NCBI GenBank assembly: GCA_013399855.1
Contig: VXAY01002605.1
Coordinates: forward strand, 530,478 to 594,477
Reading direction: 5' to 3'
DNA length: 64,000 nucleotides
DNA from: Oxyruncus cristatus
Lineage: Eukaryota; Chordata; Aves; Passeriformes; Cotingidae
A model generated the notes under the pieces. That model was not told the origin of the DNA. It made no database searches and saw only the letters and a program-made list of their open reading frames with translations. Shown here one piece after another: positions 1-10,288 of this stretch. A program made the translations under genes and the position numbers. The first letter of the stretch is position 1. Every line of letters starts with the position of its first letter.

Positions 1-7
1 GAAAAGT

Positions 8-28
8 GGGGGGGGTGGGAGGGGAGGG
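8..28 (+). other. G-quadruplex-forming motif
   Basis: Four G runs (8, 3, 4 and 3 G) are separated by single-base T or A spacers. This fits the canonical rule for a very stable intramolecular G-quadruplex on the plus strand. It sits at the window edge, so its context is unknown. Whether it folds in cells is not shown by sequence. Confidence 0.7.
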
Positions 29-401
29 ATACCTGGAAACATCTGACTGGCTGACATACAGGGCTAATATACTCCAGTGAGGAATTCTCTGTGCATGACT
101 ATGGTTGACCTGTATTTTATTTTTTTTTTCCAAAGAGGAGGTAAGTTCTCGGCTCCATAGCCCACCAATTTTTAAAGATTCTTTGCACACCTTGAATGCA
201 CATTGTGTGCAAATCCTGAAGTGACTTAAGTCACATTTCTGAATTAAAATGTGGAAAACAGAGATATGCCCAGCTATGCACAGCTTGCTGTACATGGCAC
301 TCAATACAAAGTCTTGTGCAGGAAGATTGTTTTCAGTATAAAACATCACAACAAACTAAAACCAAACAAACCCAACTAACCAACCTCAAAAAACTTGGCT
401 A

Positions 402-490
402 CATTCCTGCCTCTGCCACCTACAGGCTGTTTTGACTCTGCCTCTCATAACCCACATGTAAAGTAAGGTTTAACACTGCTCTGGTGAATA
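402..490 (+). repeat. MIR-like SINE relic
   Basis: The stretch carries a CTCTGCCACCTACAGGCTGT block. After an apparent gap of about 20 bases it continues with CCTCTCATAACCCACATGTAAAGTAAGG. That order matches the MIR core: CTCTGCCACTTACTAGCTGTG, then CCTCAGTTTCCTCATCTGTAAA. MIR is a tRNA-derived SINE that was active in early amniotes, and survivors in birds are very diverged. The call rests on remembered consensus only. Confidence 0.45.
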
Positions 491-2294
491 TAACTGTTGT
501 TGCTGGGGCTGGATTTTGGCACTTCAGTGCTATGATGTAGTGGGGTTTGGTGGGGTTTTTTTTACTGACTAGTGGAGTTGTAGGTTTATATGCTATGTTT
601 CATCCCAGCGTAGCTGCCTCATCTCTGTTACCAGCTCAGACTGATCAAAGTGATGTCTGCACTCAACTGCTCCCTCAGCCCTGGCACAGTGAAGTGTCCT
701 CTCTTCCTGTGTATCATCCAGAGTCCTCTCACTAACAGGATTTATTACTTCAGTTGGTTAAAGTAACAAATATAAAATGAAGGCCCTAACAGCCCTCATC
801 TTTGTGGCCATTCTCCCTCATCCTGTAATCAAACACCAGGACTATAAATGACTACACAAAAAAGGAGGAGCTGACAACACACACTGTGGAAAGAGACTGG
901 CCCAGGCTGGTACAGATTAGCACACAGAGCCAGGTCTCTGTGCAGGATTGGGTCCTCAAACCTCCACTTAACAACTTCACCCAGTCTCTGACCTCAGAAG
1001 TACTGAGCACAAACCAAACCTGCGCTAGACGGTGAAATATTATGCCAAACTGCCAACGCTGCAGGACAGAGAGGTACATGACAGAAAGGGATAACACAAG
1101 ACAGCCTGTGGGAAATAAGCAACTGTCAGCACTCACATTTGAGTGTTGAAGATATATATTTTTAAGTGTGTATTTACACAATCTCAGATATCAGAAGTTG
1201 GAGCTAGCCACATCACGCTGGCTTCACAGTCACTGCACAGGGGAAAAGAAAGCAAAATGCTCTTTCCTATGGAGAGAAGGCAGCAGTGTAAAAATACACG
1301 CAGCCTTTTATTAGCTGAATCATCCTTGCTGGAGCTGGCCATCCCCTGACCTAGGGGTTTTTTTGTACCTAATGTTTTCAGGGAGATAATTTTCACAGCA
1401 TACCTCAGCTTCTTAGAATGCTCTCAGAGAGCAAAGTCAATCCTAGGTCACTCTTCCAGTGTAGTTTCCTTTGTACTAAATCCTACTTTCAAGAAAATTC
1501 TTGCCATGGTTCAGTGGTATTTAACCTATCATATAATATCCAGGTTTACTGTGTTAGAAGAAGCAGAACAGTATTAAGCTTTTCCCACAAGCCTGTGATT
1601 GCATTTGACCCAGTAACCTGTATTAGATTAACATTTATTCTACAACTCCACAGCAAGCCTTGGACCTGGCTGAGCAGCAGTTTATAGAGGACACTAACCA
1701 TTTTTACAAGTGGAGCAGGAAAAGGGAATTGAATCTGAGGGAGTAATTCCAAACAAGTATGTTGCTGCAGCGGTTAAATTGTTTATATGAGGAGTTGGGG
1801 AATTACATCTGACTGACCTCTCTTTTTATCTGCTTAAAAGACAAAGTGCAGGTCTCCATGGCGAGTGCTAACTCCTGGGGAATGCAGTATAAAAATGCAT
1901 CATGGCAATACAACCTCAATCCCCATCAAGGAGGGAGACCTTCAAAGGAATGTAAGCAAGTTAAAATCACAGGGATTAGTAAGATTTTCACGTTAGCCAG
2001 CCTACGAACAGGTTCATAAGCATTCCTACTCATAAATGAACCACTCTTCTACACTCGCCAAACAAGCTGGGGGGCAGGGAGTAGAAGGTGGGGGTGGTGT
2101 TGCTTTTTATTTATTAATGTAGTTTTGCATTAACCTTAACCTCATGCCAGTTTAGGCAGAATAGGATTGTTATTATCAGCATTTAGAATAGAGGGGGCCA
2201 AATCCTATGCTCCATTGATTGATTAAATCCTCCGAGGACTTTAGTTCATAGAGTTGAAATAGCTTCTAAATACTATTGAAAACAGGTTGCATCT
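491..2294. other. unique non-coding DNA
   Basis: No recognisable gene or interspersed repeat. Short open frames occur on both strands without splice context or a recognisable domain. The longest is 109 codons, on the minus strand at 852-1181. Confidence 0.6.
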
Positions 2295-2322
2295 AAAAAA
2301 AAAAAAAAAAAAGAAAAAAAAA
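2295..2322 (+). repeat. A-rich simple repeat
   Basis: Eighteen A, one G and nine A. No polyadenylation signal lies just upstream, so it reads as a simple tract rather than a retroposon tail. Confidence 0.9.
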
Positions 2323-2550
2323 GCTTTAAAATCTGTCAGGAAAAGCATTAGGAAGACTAGTAGGGCTAGGCTACAGCAGGAAATAGCCAAGTCTCTTCCA
2401 TTTGTAAACTCACAGGGTCAAAAGATGGGCAAGAGGATTAGCATAACCAAATTTCATTTCATCTAAATTTATTCTGCTTATTATCATCTTATCTCCCTCT
2501 TCTCCCACCAGTATTGCACAACTAGTAGATGAGTAAGGGATATGTTAATA

Positions 2551-2570
2551 AAACAAACAAACAAACAAAA
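2551..2570 (+). repeat. (AAAC)n microsatellite
   Basis: About five AAAC units. The flanking DNA from 2323 to 3121 is otherwise unique and non-coding. Confidence 0.85.
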
Positions 2571-3127
2571 ATAAACCACATTAGGAAAGGAATTAAGTGA
2601 ACTTCCAATTCCCACTCATTTCTCCAAGTCAAAAAGCCACTCAGTTTCTTGCAAAATGCAAGTATGCTCCCTGAAAACAATGGTGCAGCTGAAGTAATAG
2701 AAACTCAATCTAGGATTTTCAAAGTTCAGCATTCAGAAATGAGAGAAGGGAGGGAAGAGAAAAAGTTCATTGTCAGCATAATTTGGATTCATTCAGTCAC
2801 TCTAAGAGCCTCTTCTGAATGCAATGGGAGGAATTTATAAACTGAACTCCAGTTTTCACAAGTGTTGAAGAGCTGGACAAGAACAGGCCACTCAAAGAAA
2901 GTGGGGGTTTTCCCCTCACACACCAGAGGACAAATCTACAGCTTGTGCAGCAGACTCCAATTGTGCTGCTGCTTTGCAGAGAGCTGAAATTGTGTCAAGG
3001 AAGATCCCATAAACAGAAGAATCCACTGGGGAGCTTGTTGGGAGTCAAACTTACTAGGATGGCACAGAGAAAACTATTGGCTTAGTGTGGTTTTGTAGGG
3101 ACACGGTACTCTTTGAGGTACATGATT

Positions 3128-3662
3128 TGTGTTGGGTCTGGCCAAGATGGAGTTAGTTTTCCCCACAGCAACCTGATAGTGCAGGGTTTTGTATTGGTAA
3201 TAGAAAGGTAGTGATAAAATAGCAGAGTTTTGGCTGCTGATGCAGTGGTCCCACAGAACCAAGGCAGTCTCTCCAACATTCCTCACCAGTAAACTGGGGG
3301 TGGAGAAGACCTTGGGAGGGGACAGAGCCAGGACAGCTGACCCAAAAGTGACCAAAGGGGTATTCCATGCCATATGATACTCAGAGAAAGAAGGGGAGGT
3401 GGCATTCATTATTAGGACATTTGTCTTTTTGAATAAACCGCTCCTTCCTGGGAAGTGGATGGATGTCACCTGCTGCTGGGAAGTAAACAATGAATCTTTT
3501 GTTTTCCTTTGTTTCCACGCATGGCCTCTACTTTTGTTTTTCTAAACTGCCTCTATCTTGATGCACAAGGTTTGTTTTCCACCTTATTTTCTCCCTCCCC
3601 ATCCTGCTGAGGGAGGAGGGATTGGTGGGCACCTGGTATCCAGCCAATGTCAGCCCACCACA
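3128..3662 (+). mobile_element. Solo LTR, avian ERVL type
   Basis: This is a 535-bp block starting TGTGTTGGG and ending CCACCACA, so it has the TG...CA ends of a retroviral LTR. Diagnostic inner words of a widespread bird ERVL LTR are present: TGGCCAAGATGGAGTTAGTTTT near the start, then GGGAGGGGACAGAGCCAGGA, CAGCTGACCC and GGTATTCCATGCCATATGA. The 3' part follows the same LTR layout, with CTAAACTGCCTCTATCTT and a GCTGAGGGAGGAGGGATTGG stretch. The six bases before it (ATGATT, 3122-3127) and after it (ATGATC, 3663-3668) differ at one place and may be the target-site duplication. No internal viral sequence lies next to it, so it is a solo LTR left by recombination. The 138-codon frame on the opposite strand at 3074-3490 is an incidental product of this repeat. 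Confidence 0.8.
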
Positions 3663-3815
3663 ATGATCATAAGTCAAAACAAATGAAATACCACTTAAAA
3701 GCACGGGAAGGTACGTGTGCTGGAATCATACACCAACCTTGCATATTTTTTGTTCCTCTAATCCAGAGCCCAAGATTTCCAGGAAGGCCATAAATCCCAA
3801 ATCACAAGGAATTCA

Positions 3816-3843
3816 AAAAGGATATAAATAAAAGGATATAAAT
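3816..3843. repeat. 14-bp tandem duplication
   Basis: AAAAGGATATAAAT occurs twice head to tail with no mismatch. It looks like a small replication-slippage duplication. Confidence 0.9.
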
Positions 3844-6164
3844 AAAACCTGTTTATGAGACATTTACCTCTACTTGGTAAGGCTGTTTAGACTCAGAAGC
3901 ACAACACTCTTTGACCCCATTCTGTTTAGGAATCAGTCGAATTAAAGGCTGATGAAACACTCTCCTACACAACAATAAATAGGTGCAATTCTTCAGCCAC
4001 CAGTGGTATGTGGTTACATGGCACTGGAGCAACTGTCCCTCCTGTGAGGGCAGGTGGAACCTGGAGGTTAATCCTGTAAAGCTGTTACTCCTCACTCAAA
4101 AGAAATTGAGGATTTGGCCTGGGCTTTTCAAACTGTTCTATTCAGAACAACAGAAGAGGGGATTGGGAAGAAAAGCAATGCCTAAGTGCACCTGGGAGAT
4201 GTTTTAAAGACAGTAATGGAATAGGTCTAGGTCTTGGATGAGAGTGGAATCTGCCCTCCGGATGCCACCTACAAACAGGCTTGAGCACATTGATGAAACT
4301 GTTGAGCTGAAGCGATTCCTGTCAATACAATGAGCACCAGGTGGAAAGAACAGTGTTTACAAATGCCCTACTTTAAAGCCTCTGTGCAGGAGAGAGAAAA
4401 CAAAATATTTTTAAACAGAACCAGACAGTAAGTGTAAGCCCTATGCAGTCCCTCTCTTTGCTTCAAAATAATCTCGTCTTGCTCTTCCTTTTCCCACGCC
4501 AGGCACTAAGCACAGTTCAACTTCCAGGAGCAGATGTGAATGGAGGGAGCCAGTTATAGCTGGATGTGTGGGTTTTTTGCATACTTATTCTCTGCCTGGG
4601 CACAAGAATGGCTAATGGGCCACCTCAACCTTCATCTGCTTTTCATTTTTCACAGTGCTGGCCACTGAACAGCAATATTTGCCTGGACCTTGTAGAAAAG
4701 CGACTTTCCCAAAAAAATAAATTTAAAAAATTGCAAGAGGAAGATGACAATAGAGAAGAGTCTCACCAAGAGGGAGCTGGTTTTTTTCCACAGCATTTCC
4801 TGCTGTGGAAATACTGCTTAAATGGAAAAATGTGATCCTTCTCTCACTACATGCATTCAAGGACTGATTCTGCTCCTTGTGAAGCTGATGCCAAACTTGC
4901 CATTGCACCACTGGGTCCTGAATGATGGATGTATCGTGGTGGTGATGGATGCAAATCACCATTCTGGAAACAAGTGGAAGAAATTGGTTCTGATTTAGCC
5001 TGTTCAGCATTAGTGGGAGTCGTAAAGCATCAGGAGAGTTCTCCTGTATACAGTGTGGGGGATTTAAAGTTCCTGCTAGAGAAAATGTGCTCAGGTAGAG
5101 CCATTTAGCAGTAGTCAGTAGCATTAATTACCTGTGTAAGACACAATATGGCATCAATGCAGCCTTTGGATTCTGTACCCCTCATTAACTGTTTCCCCAT
5201 TAACCTTGACTGGAATCACATTCTAAGCCTAAGCAGTAAGATTTTTCTTTTTATTTGTGAGCATCCCCATTTCATCCTTGAAGGTTCTCAAATTCTTATT
5301 CATTGTAAATGGTCCTGCTTGTAATAAAGTGCTAGTGGAAGTATTTACTATTTGCTGCTTAATTTTGTCCTCATGGAAGTCGACGGATGCCAGCTCCAAC
5401 AGTAGTTAATATACCTTTGAGCACATGCTGTGACCTTTCTCCAACTCATGCCTGACTTCATTCTCAGATCTCATTAAACAGGAGAAATTATCCTCTGAAA
5501 GAGCAAAACCAGAAATGTGCAGATTTGCCGCAGAGCTACAGAGGACAGCTTGATTTAAAACGCACCATGGTAAAGGGGAGGGAAAGCAGTGGGGGGAAAG
5601 CAAGTTCCTTCTCATATTCACACTAACAGTCATATGAAAATAAAGCTCCATGAGAAAGAAGCAGCTTAGAGAGCCACTGTGTTGGAGTTCTTTTAGTCTT
5701 GTTTCTTGGAAGTTTTTGGTGTTTGCTCTTGCTAAAGCGAGCAGTCTGAATGAGGAGCTTGGCTGCCAGGATGCCAGGAATTTTATACTTGGGCTCTGGC
5801 TCAAACACTGCACTGTCTGGAGATGCCTCTTGCATGTTTAGCACCGCAGGGCCTAAATTCACATGTGGGCACAATACACTACTCATATAACTCTCCTCTT
5901 CTCCTATTGTCTGCCCTGGAAGCAAACACCCAAGCAATCCTGTTTGTCTAAAACCCAGCCAGGCAACTCTCCAACATTTTCCCCTTTCAGTGAGTACATA
6001 GTGGTAGCAAGACACTATTTATGCATTGTCTCCCTAAAGCCTTCTAAACCAAAATTATGGTTTAGTTGCTGAAAGTCAAGTGTGCCTTGGCTGAGAGACA
6101 ACTATGGGCATTCCAACACAAGGGGAAAAAAAGAAAAGCTATTCTACAATATACCAGCCTGAGA
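3844..6164. other. unique non-coding DNA
   Basis: Contains many short overlapping frames, for example around 4723-5124 and 5406-6015. None has a recognisable domain. An 11-bp hairpin lies at 4785-4811. No interspersed repeat is recognised. Confidence 0.55.
4785..4811. repeat. Short perfect inverted repeat
   Basis: TTTCCACAGCA is followed by a 5-base loop and its exact reverse complement TGCTGTGGAAA. The stem is 11 bp. It is too short to class as a terminator or a microRNA precursor. Confidence 0.8.
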
Positions 6165-6645
6165 GAGCCCACAGGAGGGCATCAAGAGCAACCAGAGATC
6201 CAGAAAACACGGTCTTTGGCTGGGGGGAGCAGACCAGGGGCACGGGGGAGACTTAAAACGTCTTGGAATGCATAGACCACAGGAGACTGTGGGGAAAGGA
6301 AATGGCTGTCCTGCAATATGCCAAAGCATTTTGCAAAGAAGAAAATAAACTCTTTTCTATCTCCTGTAAGGATAAGGCAAGAAATCAATGGGTTAAGTTA
6401 CAGCAAGAGAGATCCGGCCTTGTCCTTAGGAAAGGCCTTCTAGCAGTAAGAAGAGTTCTGCTTTGGCAAAGATTGCCTGAGGAAGGGTGTCAAATTTTTG
6501 TTGTGGGAGGTTTTTAAGAGCAGGTTTGCTGCATATCTGTCAAGGAGGGTTAGATCTAGTTGATCCTGCCTTGAGGAAAGAGACCAGGCTAAATAACTTA
6601 TTGTCCTTTCTAGCCCCATTTGCTAAGATTCAATGATACACCTTG
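6165..6645 (+). mobile_element. Old CR1 LINE 3' fragment
   Basis: A diverged 3' tail of a CR1 non-LTR retrotransposon, in sense orientation. Landmarks in order are CCAGAGATCCAGAAAACA, AAGGCAAGAAATCAATGGG, TAAGTTACAGCAAGAGAG, GATTGCCTGAGGAAGGGTGT, TTTTTAAGAGCAGGTTTG and CTGTCAAGGAGGGTTAGAT, then CTGCCTTGAGGAAAGAGACC. This is the C-terminal part of the reverse-transcriptase ORF and the short 3' UTR. Full CR1 is about 4.5 kb, so it is strongly 5'-truncated. The frame is broken by stops and indels. Divergence is higher than in the copy at 17390, so it belongs to an older subfamily shared widely among sauropsids. Confidence 0.75.
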
Positions 6646-7591
6646 CTGTACTAATACCTGTAAGCTGGGTAGAATTAAGAAGTAAAGCTTCGGTGTCTAC
6701 ATGGGCAGCTTTGTAAATTCTTTATAGGCAGAAAAATGTAGCAGCCTAGAAGCAAGAAATTTATTCCACAGATCCTAACCTGGAAGTCCAAATGAGCCTT
6801 GATCCTTCATCAACCAAGAGGCAAGCAGGGTGAGATTCACACTGGGCAGTGACACTGTTCCCCAAGTTCAGATTTCAGGCCCCTACAGTCAGACAGTCAG
6901 AAAAACAGTGCTGCCCTTGGAATATTTCCTTCACAAGACAAGAGTATTTGTCTCTACCTGCAAATTCAACCATAACTATAACAAAGGGCAGAAGAACAAA
7001 TTATAAAAGCTGGAGAGCTCAAACCTACGTGACAGCACCTACCTGTGTGTGGAAAGAAAAATTCTAGCCACTCTGACCAAACCTACAAACCAGCACAACC
7101 TCCAAGGTGATGTGACCATATGCAAGCTAAACACATCATATGCACCCACTGTAATGCTGAGTCAGTGTTTCTGCCTATTTGCTGAATAAGATAAGTTGGG
7201 TGCTGGTTGGCTTTTTCTTTGGTTTGGGTGTTTTTTTAATCACTTTTGCTTCCTACCAAATAAGTGGAAAGCTTTGAAGTATTTGAAAACTACTAGTACA
7301 GGTGAGTATCCAGGTCTGAACACTTCCAGTCTACTACTTTTGAAACTTGACTTGTGGTTTTATGAACAGCAATGCCAAGGGAATAATCTAGTAACTTTAG
7401 CTGACTCAGAAATGCACATTTTGTATTTTTAATACAGATGAGAAATTTCATATTTTGCCCTTTAGATATCATTAGTTTTCACCTTTTGTTTAAATATGGT
7501 CTACTTGGTGTTGCAGTGGTTTTCTCCTTTACAATTCAGCCTGTTTCCGGTGGTCCTAAATTTCTTGTCTCTCCAGAGAATACTTACAAAG
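6646..7591. other. unique non-coding DNA
   Basis: No recognisable gene or repeat. Short frames at 6849-7067 and 7196-7432 have no supporting features. Confidence 0.55.
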
Positions 7592-7915
7592 TCATAGAAT
7601 TATAGAATGGTTTGGGTTAGAAGGGACCTTAAAGACCGTCTAGTTTCAATCCCTGTGCCATGGTAAGGGACATCTTCCACTAGACCGGTTTGTTGCAAGC
7701 CCTGTCCAACCTGACCTTGGACACTTCCAGGCATAGGGCACCCAGAACTTTTCTGGGTACCCTGTGCCAGTGCTTCACTAACCTCACAGTAAAGAATTTC
7801 TAACCTAATGTCTAGTCCAAACTTGACCTCCTTCAGCTTAAGGCCATTTTCCTTGCCTTTGTAAAAAGTTCATCTGTAACTCACGTATTCCCCCAAGTTA
7901 CCTTTGAAATACTGT
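7592..7915 (-). mobile_element. CR1 LINE 3' fragment
   Basis: The plus strand begins TCATAGAATTATAGAATGG and runs through TTTGGGTTAGAAGGGACCTT, GGGACATCTTCCACTAGACC and CTGTCCAACCTGACCTTGGA to ACAGTAAAGAATTTCTAACC. This is the reverse complement of the 3' end of an avian CR1, so the element points left. It contains the 3' terminal octamer repeat region, the 3' UTR and the last part of the reverse-transcriptase ORF. It fades out after 7875, and the truncated 5' boundary is uncertain by about 40 bases. It is non-functional. Confidence 0.92.
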
Positions 7916-9046
7916 ACTCATTTTCACCCTGGAGAACAGAAGGTGCTTTTGATTATAAACAGCTAAATAAAGGCTGTACTATCTCACCTGGCTTAGCATT
8001 TTTGTTACACAGAAAGGGCCAAGTATATTTTCATTTCGAGATCTAGATCCCATTTTCTGCGTTTGATGAAATCGTTCTCCTTATACATTGAGATTTTATA
8101 GATGAAGTGTTTGGACCATCACCATTTTTACTCAAGAGGTGATTGCAGTTATGAGCAGGTAACTATTGCATTCTTAGAGTATTCATGGTAGTCTCATGTC
8201 CTCTCCATTGATGATAAGCAAGAGAACACCCATGAATAAAAGTAATAGCAATAAAACATACTCACATTCTAGCGAGCACTGGGGGTGGAAGAGCAGAATA
8301 TGAAAAGTATGCACAGAAAGAAAGAAAGGGGAAAGAAAAAAAGAACAGTGTCAGAAATGACAAGTAAAAAGCAACCTCTGTCACGTCATCTCAAAAGAGG
8401 CAGAAAGGTGTCTACTTGGCCATTTTTCTGTGAAGCGACAGCTACATCCAGTGGTCACTGGAGCTCACTGACACAGGGTCCTTGCTGAAACCTGATGAGA
8501 CCAGGAGTTAGGGGGGAAGGGTGAAGGTGGGGTGTATTTTGGTTTTTAATACAACAGCCACTGCTTCTCTTCTCAGGCTTGTCCTTCCCCATACAGTTCA
8601 GGTTTAACTACAGAAGACAGACCTGACTACTGTGAGCTGTGACAATAATGTATTCTGTTTCTAATCACTCTTTCACTGGAGAAAATCAATTCTGATTTTA
8701 ACAGCCTTTCAGCATGCCTGAAAACAAGTTCTTTGCCTTTATTACATATACCAGTTCAGAGAAAATTTGTTGTTGCTTATTGACAGTTTCCTGTTCTGCT
8801 ACCAAGACACCTCCCAAAAGCATTTCCAACACCCACAACATCTAAAAGAAAACAACAAGAAAAGCTCTTTTCAGCACAGCTGGGGCAGCCTCACCTGTGC
8901 AGGAGTCCTTATGTCACAGTATTTCCCATCATGACATACAGAGATGCTTCTTAGAGTCGGCAGGGCCCATCAGAAAAGCAAGATGTGTTTTAAGACAGGT
9001 ATATACACTTCTGCTTCAAGTAGCCAGCCCAGGACACAGGGCTTAC
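7916..9046. other. unique non-coding DNA
   Basis: No recognisable gene, RNA or interspersed repeat. The 67-codon frame at 8285-8488 is rich in Lys/Arg because of a purine-rich stretch. Confidence 0.55.
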
Positions 9047-9068
9047 TTTTTTTTTTTTTTTTTTTTTT
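9047..9068. repeat. poly(T) tract
   Basis: Twenty-two T in a row, followed by CAG. No AATAAA is seen just upstream of the A run on the minus strand, so retroposon origin is not supported. Confidence 0.9.
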
Positions 9069-10256
9069 CAGTCTGTTAACTCCCATGTGGGAAAGTCCTA
9101 TGGGATTTAACTGAGGAGAAGGTCCTTTGTACAGAACTTGTTAATTATATTCATTCTTCTTCCAAAATTCTGCAGAAGAGTTAAAGATTAGAGGAAGGCT
9201 ATTCTCTTAATCATTAGACTACTTTAATTTCAATTAATTCAAATTTAACTTGTGTAGAGGTTTCAACCTCTTTGTACACTACAAAACACAAGGAATGGAG
9301 CAAGTCTCATGACAGCATAAAACACTGCCTATCAAACTTCCTGGTGAAGAAAAAGTCATATCCTGCCACATTTCTTGGACACAGTTTTTTTCTCATACAT
9401 GCTTTGATGCACTGGAAAAGGCAAACAGGCCTCAAAGTTGCAAGATAGGTCACTCTGAGCATCAACACCAGCAGAGCTTTCTACAGTTTTCTGAAATGCT
9501 ATGAAGTTCAGAGATGGTAGAGGGATAGAGAGAAGGGAGAACCACAGCATCATAGGAGGAATTTTATGCATCAGCTTCTTTGAAGTACACAGAGATAAAC
9601 AAAGTCTGCTACAGGATCAGGTAGGAACACACAGAGCTCCAAGTCCTTCAACTATACAGCTGGAGGGGTAAATTCTCAGGTTTTGGAGACTAACTGCACT
9701 CGTTTAGTCCCCTCTCTCACAGTCCTTTGGACGAGTGGCCTCTGTGGTTTAGCCCAAGCTAAATCACATCACATTTGGTGTGTGGGGAATGGCCGAGGGC
9801 AGGAATGAGAGCACATGAGGACAGAGCAGGCAAAACCCAGCCCACCTCAGGTTATGTAGCCCAAGACAGCATCATTGCTTCTTCCTGACTACTCCTGCAG
9901 GGCCTTAGGAATTTAATATGACTCACTGCATTAACAAGAAATCAATGGAAGATTTTTATGAGGTAAATACAAATTCTTAAAATGGACTCTGAAGTATCTG
10001 TGGCTATTTCTGCTCAGTATTTCCATGGAAGATCACTTTTATAACATTAGATATAAAATAAAAAAAAATCCTTGTTATGCAAAGCTGTTACCTCTCTTCA
10101 GCTGAAGCAGCAGTCACGTGTGATTTTCCAGTACCAAACATGCAGATGTAACACACCAAAAACATTTTGCCAAAGACTGCTGCATTCACATGCTCACAGG
10201 ATTCCTTCACATACATCTCCCTCCCCCCAGCAAGAAACACCAAAAAAACCTGCTCC
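9069..10256. other. unique non-coding DNA
   Basis: No recognisable gene or repeat. Confidence 0.55.
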
Positions 10257-10288
10257 AAAACAAACAAACAAACAAACAACAACAACAA
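10257..10288 (+). repeat. (CAAA)n/(CAA)n microsatellite
   Basis: CAAA units pass into CAA units. A plain A-rich simple repeat. Confidence 0.9.

Noticed and set aside
3074..3490. 138-codon minus-strand frame
   Set aside because: It lies antisense in the ERVL-type LTR. LTRs of this type carry no gene there.
9047..9068. Poly(T) as a minus-strand retroposon tail
   Set aside because: No AATAAA within the expected distance on the minus strand and no recognisable body.
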